64,000 bases of DNA. Source: Atriophallophorus winterbourni. Taxonomy: Eukaryota > Platyhelminthes > Trematoda > Plagiorchiida > Microphallidae. The stretch lies in NCBI GenBank assembly GCA_013407085.1, contig JACCGJ010000601.1, positions 1-64,000 of the forward strand. Direction: 5' to 3'. Below are positions 12,301 to 23,246 of the stretch, one piece after another. Every line of letters begins with the position of its first letter. Within the stretch, counting starts at the first letter, position 1. Position numbers and translations under genes: made by a program. Below the pieces are notes generated by a model, which was not told where the DNA came from, searched no databases, and saw nothing but the letters and a program-made list of their open reading frames with translations.

Positions 12301-15300
12301 CTGATGACATGTATGTTTGTGTGTCGCTCAAATTAAAGGCACGTTCGCCAGCATCAACCTTGAGCACAATTTTCGAACCAAAAGTAGACGTGACGGAAAA
12401 AATATCGACAGACTAGAAACTCTTAATAACCATTCACATGTCAAATATTTTTTTCGTTTTACACTATGTCAGTCGGTTGATTTTTAGTTTTTTTTAAATT
12501 TGGTTGAATCGCGTTGGTACGACTCGCGCGAAATAAAATTGTATCGTTTGGCTCCTCTAGTTGCGTAGCGGCCTCCTGTCTTATGAGTTGCGGTAATCCA
12601 TTTTTCGTTTGTGGTGCAGTACGTTTCGTGGTCCGAAAGCATTCTTAAGCCCTGACTCACACAATGTAACAATCTGACGCTTGATATTGCATCGGTGATT
12701 GTGCAGGGCGTCGACCAGGTGGACATCTCTCGCCTTATGTGACAGGTTTGCAGTTCTGTAATTTCCTAGTATACACGATTGCATTGTAAGTTTGTGTCTT
12801 GTCAGAATTATTTTGAACCCAGAATCTTCGAATAACAGTATATTAGACTTAGTTCGTAGGCTATCCCTTAATGGAAGTTTCATCAATGCTCTAGCTTGTC
12901 CTTGCGGCAATCCTCATGCATAATGTTGCTTAGCTAGGTCCCCGGATCATGTTGAAGTCTTTTTTCTAATTCATTTACTGATTTCGCAATATGCTAAAGT
13001 GAGCTGCCTATTCTATTTTTCAGAGGATACATAAGCTGATGTATACAGGTATCTTTATATTGTTCAGTTTGTTACTTTCGCAGCTCTTTTTTGTTAAGCC
13101 AGCATAGTCGTATTAATTATAGAGCTGGAATGTCCAGTAACAACTCGGCGAAATCAGGCAATGCCTTTTTCCGCTAACATTGGCGTATAGTAAAAGACCA
13201 AATTCGGTTGCCCTCTATCGTTTTATTCTGTCACCTCGCATGAATACATGTTTCTAATCACATGGCGGCAACCACAGAAAGGTCTTCTCGCCGTTCGTTT
13301 TGTTAGTCACTCTATTCCGTTCCCAGCAAGATTTGCTTTTCACATTGACTCCAGAGCTGATTTCCATAGGGATTATGTGCTAAACGGTCATGGATTAGTG
13401 TACGCCATGCTTTTACCGTTCATTTTCCGTTCTCTTTTAAATCGTTGATTGAATCTCGATACGTGTATTTTATTAAGTAACTTGCTATTATTCCTGGTCC
13501 ATAAGTTACATTTAAAAATCTTCACTAGAATAACTAAATAAAGCCCTACTCCTGAAAAGTGGTACTTTTATCTGATCGCGGGAAAAAGTTTGACCTATCC
13601 CATTTCCGAAATCAAGTTGTCTGGTTAGTCACATTGTCATGGAGATGCGTCGCCATTTTACTGAATCGATTTTCATCTCCCTTAGGTAGGCTGCGTATTT
13701 TCCTAACTTTCATTGTCATAGTAACCGTACTCGAGTTTCGTTCGACGAGTTCGGATGTCTCGGTAGAATGAACGCCCTATTTTCTCGTTTCCGTCGTATT
13801 CGCTCCTTGTTTCTGTCCAATAATTATTACATAAAAGACAGCGTGGCGGGTATAGATACACGTTTCTTTACCTCTCAGATCTATACCTATTGGCCTCGAT
13901 ATTTCACTTTGTTTATATAACACTGTTTGACTTGAAATAATATGTAAAAAATACTCCAAGGTTGTTGGAAAGTGGTTTACATTGACTTCGTTTATCTGGT
14001 CCGTTGTTGCGAACTCGACGTATGATTTTTATATGTTCCGAGCGTATTTTCATCCTGATCTAACTTCACTGGTCGCTGCCACCGTTGTGGCAGTGATGGG
14101 CCACACTGTCACAGCTTTTCGAACAATACTCAAATGCGGCCCGGTGTAGGGTTAAATTTCCGTTTTCGCCCTGACAATATCCCATCCCACGGGTAGCCAA
14201 TCAAACTGGCGACACAAAGTGTCGTGATTTCACGCATGCATTTCATATACGTGTCTTACGTACGTATTCAAAATAAACGCGTTGCCTTTTTGCGAGATAT
14301 GTCAAAATGTAAACGCACGGCGGAATGACACCGAATTTACTAAGCGTTACGCAAGCGCTGTGCTCCTAACTGTTACATCTGTAATTCGTGTTCTGATCGC
14401 TCTGATATCCAAGCAAATCAAATCGGAGAGCTTTATTCCAGAGTTCGGCTTTAGACGCTACCGTCTAGGCGAAAACGATTCGTCCGGACAATCATTGTGC
14501 ACCATTATGTGTGGTGGTAATACAGCGATAAGCAGTTCATACACCACTGAGATTAATCTATAGATTTCACCACCGAGGCTCCTGTTTGACCATGTGTTGT
14601 CAGGTTGGTGGTTTGTTTTTATTGCTTTGGTGTTCTTACGTAAACAGTCCGTTTGGTTGAACATATGCGCTAATTAATTAAGGCAAACTTATATTTTCGG
14701 TTCGAGCTTTCATTCGATATTGACCATCACGTAAACACTGCAATGTGGAGTTTAAGTGTGGGGGAGTGAACGCCACATTAGATTGAATGCGTATTCGGAG
14801 TCATTCTGGGTTTGAACACCAGGTTTCTTTGTACGAACCCCCTATTTAACATTATCTTCAACTTTCACTAACCCTCTTAGATAGCTGATTCGATGTAATC
14901 TGATCTCAACCCAACAGTCCGAGACCGGCTGTGAAGTTTAAATCTACATGGTTGTGAGCAACACAACCCATAATGCGGTGCCTGTTTTTTTTAATATTCT
15001 ATTCTCTTTCGCCTTTGATTCAGTGGCGCAATTTCGTAATTTGTGCTACACAACCTTATGAGCATCATCCCGATCGTATAAGAGCTAACTGCCACTCACT
15101 ACATGTTGAACTGATCTGGTTTCACGTTCAAACATGATCGGAGCAGCAATGAATCATTGTGACTTTGTACTCCGGCTAGGGTCCTGCTATTTCGCCTCTG
15201 CTAGATCACACAATCGTTCTCGTGTGTGTGTGTGTGTATGGATTGCACTGGTTGCATCACAGTGTGGTGTCAACATTAAATCTCTTCGATTTATTGAGTA

Positions 15301-18300
15301 TTTTCTATCAATTAACCACAAAATCAAATATTTTACAGTTTTTGAAAATGAACCTCTAGCGCGTACACGTCTTAGAATCTTACCGCGTTATTGGGAAAAC
15401 CGTCTTTCGCGATACGAAAACATGCGGTTTTTCTGAACACTCTCCGGGGTTGGGTAACTTATCGTCAGTTCTGTAACAAATTATTTACCATTTTTATATA
15501 CTGACAAGACCACAAAGTGTAGAGCGTGTTGAACTTGACGCCCCAAATCAATTTCTTCTCGCTAAATGCTGTTTCAGTGCACTCGACCCATAACGGCATG
15601 ATACAGAAAATTTGAAAGTTTTAGGTACATCAACTTTCTTGCCATCTTACTTTTTCTCGCAAAAATCCTTATTTCACGTGGTTTCTCTTATAGTCGCATG
15701 TAAGACCGTTTCAGATATTTACAGGATATCCTATTTCAAGTATTCTTCCTGTTCTACTTTATCTGAGTACGGTACCACTATACCCTAAACAGTATGCACA
15801 CTCTTATATACGTTTGAGCTTTGTGATGAGCCAAAACGCTTTGTGGGTTTTCCGGTTTCACTGTCCACTTTTTGAGTGTTATAACTTCGAACCTCGATTC
15901 GCTCGTACGCGCGCATGGTTCCTGTGCATAAGTGCCTCGCAAATTCTGCTTTGTGATAAAGTTTTGTCACGGAATCGTTTACTTTGTGCACAGTTCGCAT
16001 CTCTTCTTTTCTGTGTAGGCCGCGTAGAATAACCACCACCCTTAATTCATAAAGTACCCCATCTGGATTCGTGACCTTTCACAGACCGTTTTATTGGAAA
16101 ATGTTATAATGAGGTTAATAAATATATATTTTCTCTAGTGTGTGTCAAGATAGATCGCAATACTTTATATTAAAATATCCGATTCTGGAGATTGTTTAGC
16201 TTCTCGATATTCCTGTGATTAACAAGACTGCGTCGATACATGAAACCTCTCTTTGAATCGCGTCAATTTTTCCATGATAACTTCTAATTCGACTCCTAAG
16301 CCAATAGGTTGCCATGCCCCTTGGCAAGTTCATAGATTACATGCTGCTACCCTTCAACGTTAATATCAAACTTTTTGGTCGATTTTGCTGCCTCGTATTT
16401 CTCCATCGTGGGCATCGCACTTTTATTTGCTTTGGTTTTCGATGACAGAATATGCCATAATGAAATGCTTTCTCATGCTAAAACTAGTTCAGTTTACCTA
16501 CTGCGTTCGAAACCATCGTTAACCTTCCATCGATTTAAAGCTCCATATCCTAAACGCGGCCGGTTCCGTGCGGTTGTAGATTTGATGCCGGTGTCGGGGT
16601 GCAATTACTGATATGTATTGTTAAATCTGTTTATTATAGTAAACATTGAGAGGACGAATGATAATCACTTGTTCTCTCCCACGTATGCCTTAGAAACTCC
16701 CAAGTCAAATAATATTCTAACCGATGCTTTTATCAACTAAACAATGGTACGAGCGATAATCGAAAGTTGCGGTTTATGTTCATTTAATATTGGCACATGG
16801 CTTGGATGGCGACTAAATTTGAAATCAGATCATTTTATCCGGTCATTACGTAATCTCAGCTTTTGAGTTTGTTTGTTTTTTCTGGTCGTTTCAGAATTCT
16901 AGTCGCGGACTGGCGTTAGATCTAGCATCAGACATGCTCCGATTGACGACCCGCAGTCAGACATACGCGTTGGAAATTGCATTGAATCCTGCGGTCGATG
17001 AAGAAGCAACCACCGCTGAGTTTAACCGAAATACAAAGGTAATTGTCCATCTCCGCTTATGTTACTTTCTAACTATATTGTGTTTTTCCTGTTTGAGCCC
17101 ATCTGGACGCCGATAATACCGCTGTCCGTCAGATGCTTGTATGATCGCTTCATTGCAAACATTCTCACCATTCCAATTGTAAAATGCATCAAGACTAGCA
17201 AGGTTTAATACACGCTAATTTGTGCACAAAGTGTACTTTGTCGAATTCGTGACGGTCGAACTACAGCTGTAAAGGTTTGCAGCTGCTGATCACGCTAAAA
17301 CGCGAATATTCTATTTGAATATGTTTATATTCCGTGGTAAGGGCAGTGCGATGAGAAAGCCAAGAATCACATCCCGCAACATCCATCATTTCGCTTGTTT
17401 CCCGTGTTTTTTATTGGTTTTATACTACCCAAAACGGTGTGCGATGTCAATCTTGAATTGGTCGACAGCTTTGTTTACCTTGGCAGTTGTATCTCTGCTG
17501 GCGGGTGTCGGGAACAAGATCTCACATCGTGTAAGCGAAACGCGTGAACCGTTTGCTGAACTACGACACGTTTGGCGTCGACGCGATGTTTCACTCTTTA
17601 CTAAAGGCCGTGTTTGATGCATTGGTGCGTGCTATACTAATTTATGGCTGCGAAACCTGGTCTATCTGAGCGGAAGATGTTCGTCGGCTATCTGCTTTTG
17701 GCACCGTTGCCTGCGTAGGATTGCTCGCATTTGGTGGCAGCATCGCGTTACAAATTTTGATTTTTGCAAGCGTGTGTTAGGACTAGGTGGCCATGGACTG
17801 AGAGAAATGCTGGTGCTTGCTCGCTTGCGATGGTTGGGACATGTTTTAAGAATGCATCCTCGCCGTTTACCTTACCGCGCCTTATTCACAGAGCCTGGCA
17901 AAAGCTGGGTGGCCAGTTTATGACGTGGAGCGTTGGGATGAAGAAACTCACCGTAGCGCTAGCGCGTATTCGTTTGCCTGGGTGGGATCCAAAAGCTCCA
18001 CCTAATAATTGACTGGAAACCTTGCATGATATGGCTACAAACCGAAGTCAGTGGCGCCAGTGTATTTTATTATGTGTGTCATAATTTTTTATCCGGTATT
18101 GTTATATTAAATTTTGTGGAAAAACATGACAAAATCGCATGCAGTGAGCTGCTTTTTGCTCATTTGCTTTTTCATATTCCGCTTGCCTGCTTTCCCTTTT
18201 TCACGTGCTTGCTTATCTGCTTTTTCTGCTTCATATTGCTTGGCACTTTGTGTGGCTTCAGACTTTTGCTTCATGATGATGATGGTGGCGGCATAGTAAT

Positions 18301-21300
18301 AACCCATGTGCTTTTCACTCGAATGAGTTCTGATTCAAACCCTGTGCAGTTGCACACTTGGGTACATGTGTTTAATTCTCATTCCCCACAATATCCAAGT
18401 ATAAAATGGGTCGGAAGAAATATCTGCGACAGCCAAGCACACTGTCCGTGTTGCTCCGTGCTATCAAACCGAAAAATGTACCGGCTTAATTAGCCTAGTA
18501 AGCAATAAAACATTGTACTCAGATACTCAAAATGAACCAACGTGTTTAATCCGGAATATAGTTGTGGTCCGTTGAGGGTGGGTCCGAGACTGAGCTCGTC
18601 TGACCCTGGTGTGCTTGATTGAATGTGGCCGTAGAACACCCTGTGATTTTCCTCATGTCACGCAACTGATTTGCGTTTTTGACCGTTTCTCGCTGGTATA
18701 CGTTGACCGTTGTATTTAACCGCTCTCTAAGTTTGTCGCACGAGGTTGATACGTCACCCACACACAATCAGTGTTGTCAGCTATGCCACGAAGCGCTATA
18801 GCTTCTCCGTATGAATCGCTGGATAATTTACAATAGTTGGCCCCCGTGGCATGACCTTACATCCTTGAGTGACTTTGGCTAAGCTAGTGTCATTTTGTAG
18901 CTTACTTGAATTTGTTCTCCGAGCTTGTTGAGTTTGCATCGGACGTTTCGTTGCCAGACTAGACAGCATCTTCAGCGAACAACATCATATCGAACACCTT
19001 GGACAAAGAAGAACGTCACGCCCTGAATAAAATAAAGCAAGACAAACAAATTGTTGTAGCTTACTTGAATTTGTTCTCCGAGCTTGTTGAGTTTGCATCG
19101 GACGTTTCGTTGCCAGACTAGACAACATCTTCAGCGATTGTCATTTTGTTCGTGCTAAGGTAAAATACGCTGTCGCGATTGGTGTCCTAGTATGCTTACG
19201 CTAATCACCAAACCGCATTCAGAGTACGTGTCATGAGTCGGTGTTCCGCGGTTTAGTGTTTTATTTAAATCGACTCCGTTCAGTTTAAACAACCCCAGCA
19301 CCAATGAACCTGCTTTAAAACATCCAAACACCCTCGTAGCTACTCTCTTAATTATATTTTCCCGTTTCTGTGTTGAGTTGCTCAGATCAATCGTCATGGG
19401 AGGAATTACTATTCATAACAAACTTCTCCAATCCCTTGGTCTTATCCCATTTTTCGCCCATGTCTGAGCCATGATTCACTCGCTCTGAATAGTAGACGTA
19501 TACCTGCTCCACGCGACAACGTAAATGACAACCACGTAGCACAAGCGCGACTGAGTAACCGTAACGCAACTTGCTCACGTTGCGTGGTAGCTACTTAACC
19601 CATTCCTTGCCAGAGGAATTTTCCCGCGTTTGTCTCACCTTGCACGTGTGTGTGTGCGTGCGTTTTTGTGAACACACTTTATTTCGTCAGCCCTTTATGT
19701 CCAGACATCGATCGATATTGCTCTGTCCCCATTGCCGGTGACTCATTTTTCTCACGCTTCGTTTGTCCCTAGCTATGTCTTTCAACGTTTCATTTTTGAG
19801 CGCTTCTTGGCTATTGTTTGCCCAATAAATAATAATAATCTCTCTTTTTTTCTAAGGTCAGCACATGCCTTCTAGTCATTTCGTGTTTCTTTCAATTAAT
19901 GGTGAATCGCGTTGAAAAAAGCGCTGAGGTGACCTTAACGCCTTTCGGGGACATGTGATTGATTGTGGTAGATAATAGCCGTTGATCCTATTGTGTGAAC
20001 GGCAATCTGCTTTTTTCCATTGATAGTGACCCCTTTGCTTATTGTGTGAATCAAGAAGCTCGTTGAGAATTTCACAATACTCAACCCTGTTTTCAGCAAA
20101 GTTTATTCATTGAAAACGACTATTTTTGTCCATCCTTAGGCTTTGCCAATACTTATGTTCACCTGTGTAGACAATGAAACTTAGTTCCGTGACCGTCATT
20201 CTCAATGTTTGAGAGTTTCTAGAAACGTTTTACCTCATCGTACAACCAGCATTGAGCTGTACCTCGATTACTGGCTCAGATTTTGTTGAGTGACCTGGAT
20301 TTCGACAGGCCACTGACACGCTCATTGCTGTGGCGTTGCGTAAGCCAAACTTGCTGAAACACGCCGCGCTTGTAAAAACTTCCTTAACCGTTCTCCGTGA
20401 ATCATTATTCGGCAGCTTACTACTTATCCCATGTGGCTTTAGGGGATTTGACTCGTACTCATCACGCTTGTTCCCCCCCCCCCATGGACCTAGCATTCGC
20501 CTGATGGACGCTAGATTTTTCACCTTGGTTCAAATACTCTTTCTTTCCTCTCCTTTGGCTTGATAAATAAAGGAAGTAGCATCATCTTAAATGCTCGTTT
20601 TTCAAATCGTGATACTCCCGAGTTAATAGTCATTTTCTTAACAACAATTTCCTCCGTATTGAAGCTAGCGATGTCCCTGAATATTGTAGCAAAGGCAGCC
20701 CGAGGGTGATTGAAGCCGAATTAACATCAAAGAGATTCGATCTATCTATCCATAAACAGTATCCGCACGCTAATTGTTAAACGCATCTCGTCACGCAATC
20801 GCACACACGAGAATGGAACAAGGAAATCAAAGGGACGCTCACGTTTTCATACCCCCCTTTGTGTCGTGTGATGATTTGCAATTGATTTAAAGAGTAGTCG
20901 ATCTCTCTATGTTACCCTTTTGTTTTGCTGTCATTTGTGTTTTAAAAGATAGGGTGAAACCGTAAAGGTTTCAATGTTTGTTATCTGTATATGAAAAGGA
21001 GTGTGGTGTTGGTTTTCGCGAGAGTTTTAGGTCGTGATAATGAAACATAACATGGTGAAACCACTGACTCTCCCAGCCGTCTTCTGTCTGATTCACTTCT
21101 GGGTCACCTAGCGATGAACGTCGCGTACTTCCTGCTTTAGGTCAATGAAGGCCTCTGGCAGATGAATCTGTTGTGCGTGTAATAAATTGGCCTTCATTGT
21201 TCTCATTCCGGGTACCCTTCAGCTGTATGACTTACATGCGCTCACTGCCGACCCTTTTGTAAGAATCGCTTTAGAATGTTTTTATCGATCCCATTTTTTC

Positions 21301-22936
21301 TCTAAGTCGCGTGTCAACGAACGCTTCCTGTGACTCATGAGTTGAATGTCTCTCTACTCACCCATCGATCATCAACACCTTTGGCAGTCATTTGTGCTTT
21401 GAGCCTTCTGTATATCTTCCCACGTTCATGGAATGAGCAGACGTGTATCTCTTTCTTGGTATCCAAAAGGGTGTATTTGAAGCGATTCGTGTTGCTGGCT
21501 CGGGTCTTTGCGATCGGAATTCGCAGTGGATGTTCATCATATTCAGTGGCAGTCTTCTCGTAGGCAGCTTCTTGGAGTGTTGTTTTAATCATCGGAGTTG
21601 TCGAGTGGGGCGACGCCACAAGGAAACTGCCATGCTGATGCCAATATAATCGTTTGCAAACTTTAAGTAAATGCATCCTCATTTATCCCCTTGTATCTAT
21701 GCTTGTATCCGTAGCTTTTCAAGTTCATCCGCTCCATGTCTATTTAGGATTTCACTCTCTCATGTTAGTGTGGCGGTCAATAATTCTATATTTGCTACTA
21801 CTACAATGCTTTCCATGATAATATTCTTTTCAATTCAACATTCTATCGATCCGTACTGCCACTTCTCTCAGTCAGTCAACGAAATTTATATCTGTTTAAA
21901 CTGTTCGCAAAGGTTTTCATTAGATGCTCGAATGGCCTTCGGAACCGCGAAAACTAGTGTCATTTGAGAAAGTATCGATATCGAGTATTCGTGCTCGAAA
22001 AAAATTCACTTGCCTATGTGAAATGTAAGCCCACATATTTACGACTTCATGACAATGATGCGCCTACATCCAGGTAAATGCATGTTAGCTAACAATTGTC
22101 GTGCGTGAGTGAAGCGCACAACTGCTTACGAGCGGTTTTCATGTGTGCGCACCAAAACGAGGTGTTTTCATCGCCTCACGCAGCAAGCAACCGATTGTGT
22201 TCAACCCACGTAGCAACTTGGTAGTACAGCGCTTTCGGATCTCACTGTGCGATCATGTTGTTGCATCGTGATTGGTTTCGCCAACCTCATCTAACGGGTT
22301 CTTCAAAACCAAGCTTTATGTCGGTTGCCTTATTTGCGTGGCCTTTTCTGTTATTATGCTTTCCTCATCGATAGTACAGCTTCGAAATTTGTCCTAGTGC
22401 TAGCTTCGCGCCTCTGGTAATGTTCAATCCATTCATCAGAATGATCTTTGTGATATTGATCGGGCAAACGGCTATTTTTCGTTAAGTCTTTCCCGGCAAT
22501 AAATTTCTCGATCCCAGTTCAGCAGTCTTGCCTTCTACTCCTTTTCTTTAATGATTATCAGTGTATATGCAGTGGCGGTGGTTTGAAACCGGCATTGAGA
22601 TGCGGCAAAGGCCTTCAAGCAACAAAAACTATAAATTTCTGTCCATTCTTCATAGAGAAACTTTTCGACCACGCGGAACTCGCTCGTACTGTCCTTACCG
22701 AACAACGAATAACCGGTCATACATATAATTAAAACAAAAGAATTAAAACGGTTATGCTGTCTATTTAACCCAAGAGTACTGATTTACCCTCCCAAAAGCC
22801 CACTTTATGCTGGAGCGTCATTCAATTATTTAAATGATGAACCTGTGCGAAATCTCCCTACGCTAAAATCTGAGATTTTTTTCCATTTCAGATCCTCACT
22901 GTGACGATGCCTTTGCAATCGACTAGCGAGAATTGA
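3013..22936 (+). CDS. PIH1D1: PIH1 domain-containing protein 1 (R2TP complex subunit), 8 coding exons
   Basis: Joined coding exons: 3013-3039, 3077-3128, 3163-3351, 5280-5423, 5460-5568, 5691-5784, 16895-17038, 22892-22936. All junctions are GT-AG with matching phases, giving 804 nt and 267 residues (human PIH1D1 has 290). Residues about 25-145 form the PIH N-terminal domain: [54 protein letters not shown]. Residues about 180-263 match the C-terminal CS-like domain ([43 protein letters not shown]). K31 and K39 align with the human lysines (57 and 64) reported to bind acidic phospho-motifs. In other animals the protein works in the R2TP co-chaperone with RPAP3 and RUVBL1/2, assembling PIKK, RNA polymerase and snoRNP complexes in cytosol and nucleus. 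The N-terminus is about 25 residues shorter than human. The start is the first ATG after an in-frame stop; an additional upstream exon cannot be excluded. Confidence 0.88.
3352..5279 (+). other. PIH1D1 intron 3 (1,928 bp)
   Basis: Begins GTAAGT and ends TTTTCAG. Its 3' part holds a CR1-like retrotransposon fragment in sense orientation (4,555-5,237). I see nothing else recognisable between 3,352 and 4,550. Confidence 0.75.
4555..5237 (+). pseudogene. CR1-like non-LTR retrotransposon, 3' fragment
   Basis: Across several frames the translation reads [41 protein letters not shown], then (frameshifted) [20 protein letters not shown]. Another frame continues to [15 protein letters not shown] and [13 protein letters not shown]. 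This is the C-terminal end of CR1-type ORF2. The 3' part (AAGTATATGTTGACCAAATC, then CAACCTCGCACCTGAATAC) matches the minus-strand ends of the elements at 54,850-55,095 and 58,380-61,275. Premature stops and frameshifts show it is dead. It ends about 40 bp before PIH1D1 exon 4. Confidence 0.8.
5280..5784 (+). CDS. PIH1D1: PIH1D1 exons 4-6
   Basis: Exon 4 (5280-5423) follows TTTTCAG and encodes the rest of the PIH core ([17 protein letters not shown]). Intron 4 (5424-5459) is 36 nt, GTAAGT to GATTAG, and has no stop in frame. Exon 5 (5460-5568) encodes [14 protein letters not shown] and [11 protein letters not shown], matching the conserved end of the PIH domain. Intron 5 is 122 nt (5569-5690). 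Exon 6 (5691-5784) encodes the first strands of the CS-like domain ending in CLPKL and is followed by GTAAGC. Phases at all joins agree. Confidence 0.85.
6528..6625 (-). repeat. Dispersed repeat, antisense copy
   Basis: Reverse complement of the core at 1,132-1,224: the plus strand reads GTATGAAAGCACAAGCCTG, ATCCAGGCAAAGTGCCGCAC, AGTCAGAGACTGCACGTGGG and CTAAGATACTGTCAGGTTGC. The match is close over about 90 bp. Confidence 0.7.
7313..7401 (-). repeat. Dispersed repeat, antisense copy
   Basis: Second antisense copy of the same core (GCACAAGCCTGATCCGGGCA, then AAGTGCCGCACAGTCAGAGA). It ends abruptly near 7,401, so it looks truncated. Confidence 0.7.
7718..8128. mobile_element. Inverted-repeat element with hammerhead-like motif in each arm
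   Basis: Arms of about 80 bp (7,718-7,797 and 8,049-8,128) are near-perfect reverse complements around a ~250 bp centre. Each arm, read outward, contains CTGACGA, then a self-complementary GCTTCTG-TGTT-CAGAAGC, then GAAACGTTA (right arm plus strand, left arm minus strand with one change). This matches the hammerhead order CTGANGA, stem II, GAAA, followed by palindromic ACGT. One extra A lies between CTGACGA and the stem. Terminal repeats with such motifs are known from Penelope-like elements. No ORF is present, so it would be a non-autonomous or collapsed copy. Confidence 0.5.
9376..9640 (-). pseudogene. LINE C-terminal remnant (endonuclease/RT type)
   Basis: The minus-strand translation contains [20 protein letters not shown], then [18 protein letters not shown]. 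This resembles the region downstream of RT in LINEs of the kind at 38,388-41,090 (pattern: FN..V...LYG.ETW...........N.CLR.I..I.W). Only about 90 codons remain, with no RT core. Confidence 0.55.
10067..10264 (-). CDS. Small ORF with signal-peptide-like N-terminus (65 codons), unverified
   Basis: A complete ATG-to-TGA ORF, antisense inside PIH1D1 intron 6. It begins [17 protein letters not shown], a short basic start and hydrophobic stretch like a secretory signal, and ends [20 protein letters not shown] plus S. I do not recognise it. It has no second copy in the window and shows no splice context. ORFs of this size arise often by chance in AT-rich DNA, so this is only a candidate. Confidence 0.2.
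   Translation of the reverse strand: MKLRCWFILYAGLLSSQNMVNTAPVTSKDRSYEYIFHNTLLDKTGLEWYVADLKTEISALNGDGS
11520..11935 (-). pseudogene. RTE-like C-terminal remnant, antisense
   Basis: The reverse complement near 11,590-11,650 (GTCCTGCGTATGAAACTC, TTACCACGCCGAACG) matches 2,610-2,655 of the RTE-like element (HVLRMKPERLPRRA region). Near 11,865-11,905, GTCCGGAATTGCTAAGGC and AGACTGGTGTTTAC match its SRIAKARLAF region. The order along the minus strand agrees with the element, with a deletion between the blocks. No open frame survives. Confidence 0.65.
14735..14945 (+). repeat. Degenerate relative of the tandem hammerhead-like element
   Basis: GTGGAGTTTAAGTGTGGGGG at 14,744 repeats the text after the motif at 41,127. 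About 160 bp later CTGATCTCAACCCAACAGTC, CGAGACCGGCTGTGAAGTTT resembles the hammerhead block with eroded core bases. Probably an old copy. Confidence 0.35.
16895..17038 (+). CDS. PIH1D1: PIH1D1 exon 7
   Basis: A 48-codon phase-0 exon between GTTTCAG and GTAATT. It encodes the middle of the CS-like domain: [16 protein letters not shown], then [13 protein letters not shown] and AEFNRNTK. These align with the human segment GLSLEIGENRLV ... YHLDAYIPL ... AAFHRKRK. It is separated from exon 6 by an intron of 11,110 bp. Confidence 0.85.
17430..18070 (+). pseudogene. RTE-like C-terminal remnant, sense
   Basis: Reading across frames gives [14 protein letters not shown], then [43 protein letters not shown] with a stop, and [15 protein letters not shown] and [23 protein letters not shown] segments. 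It ends [18 protein letters not shown]. This is the post-RT region of the same RTE-like group as 1,225-2,790, but from a clearly diverged subfamily. Several frameshifts and a TGA make it dead. Confidence 0.75.
18125..18260. repeat. Low-complexity CTTTT/GCTT-rich stretch
   Basis: Irregular iteration of TGCTTTTT, CATATT and CTTGCTT-like words. The minus strand can be read as a K/E/Q-rich ORF, which probably reflects the base composition only. Confidence 0.5.
18887..19149 (-). mobile_element. Short element with 81-bp direct terminal repeats and hammerhead-like cores
   Basis: Repeat A (18,898-18,978) and repeat B (19,057-19,137) are almost identical and 159 bp apart start to start, with 78 bp between. 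The 11-mer TGTCATTTTGT occurs directly before A and directly after B, like a target-site duplication. On the minus strand each repeat has CTGAAGA, then TGCTGTCTAGTCTGGCA (TGTTGT in B), then ACGAAACGTC. The order fits hammerhead conserved bases with palindromic ACGT as helix III. For copy B, the flanking ATCG/CGAT can form four base pairs of helix I. The layout resembles the pseudo-LTR ends of Penelope-like elements. Stem II is only about 3 bp, so activity is uncertain. Confidence 0.55.
22892..22936 (+). CDS. PIH1D1: PIH1D1 exon 8 (last coding exon)
   Basis: This terminal exon follows a strong polypyrimidine tract and acceptor (TTTTTTTCCATTTCAG). It encodes [14 protein letters not shown] and a TGA stop at 22,934-22,936. 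LTVTMP is the last beta-strand of the CS-like domain (human LMVAMPL). Phase 0 matches exon 7. Because the exon is short, the call rests on phase, acceptor quality and this motif. Confidence 0.75.
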   Translation: MLTVTMPLQSTSEN

Positions 22937-23246
22937 ACCGTTCTACTTTTATTGTGATTCTATGTTCCCATTCAAATGTACAAAATTCGCTCATTTTCTT
23001 CGTTCTCTTCGCTATTGGGTTTAAGGAAGTATACTACGGTTCGTCTGGGTCCTTGTGGCCTACATGCCAATCTCCGTGGACAGGCATTCGTGTATGGGCT
23101 TGACTTGCTAGCCTTCCCCTTTAGTTACCTGAAGGGATTGATTTACATGTACAGTCGTGCTCCATTTCTATCGTAGGAGACCAACAACACTATAAACGTG
23201 GATAAATTCTCACATGTATTGACAGTCGGAGCCTTCCTCAAATTCT

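Larger units (their letters stand above)
5785..16894 (+). other. PIH1D1 intron 6 (11.1 kb), repeat-rich
   Basis: Begins GTAAGC and ends GTTTCAG. Identifiable contents are two antisense dispersed-repeat copies (6,528-6,625; 7,313-7,401), an inverted-repeat hammerhead-like structure (7,718-8,128), an antisense LINE remnant (9,376-9,640), a small antisense ORF (10,067-10,264) and an antisense RTE remnant (11,520-11,935). I recognise nothing in 5,785-6,520, 8,130-9,370 or 12,010-16,890 apart from a short GT run at 15,224-15,239 and an open antisense stretch near 12,484-12,910 that shows no recognised family. Confidence 0.7.
17039..22891 (+). other. PIH1D1 intron 7 (5.85 kb)
   Basis: Begins GTAATT and ends TTTCAG. 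Contains an RTE-like fragment (17,430-18,070), an A/G-skewed low-complexity stretch (18,125-18,260) and a short element with 81-bp direct repeats (18,887-19,149). From 19,150 to 22,880 I recognise only an 11-base C run (20,473-20,483) and unassigned ORFs. Confidence 0.65.

Noticed and set aside
12484..12910. Two overlapping minus-strand ORFs of 80 and 109 codons
   Set aside because: They look like remnants of a mobile element but show no motif I can assign, so no product is called.
18107..18307. K/E/Q-rich minus-strand ORF resembling a coiled coil
   Set aside because: It arises from a low-complexity GCTTTT-type stretch; no conserved partner or splice context.
20230..20563. Overlapping ORFs on both strands around an 11-base C run
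   Set aside because: No family resemblance. The C run suggests a degenerate element but gives no identification.
21335..21682. 115-codon minus-strand ORF in PIH1D1 intron 7
   Set aside because: No recognised domain, no repeat elsewhere in the window, overlapping ORFs on the other strand. Likely chance.
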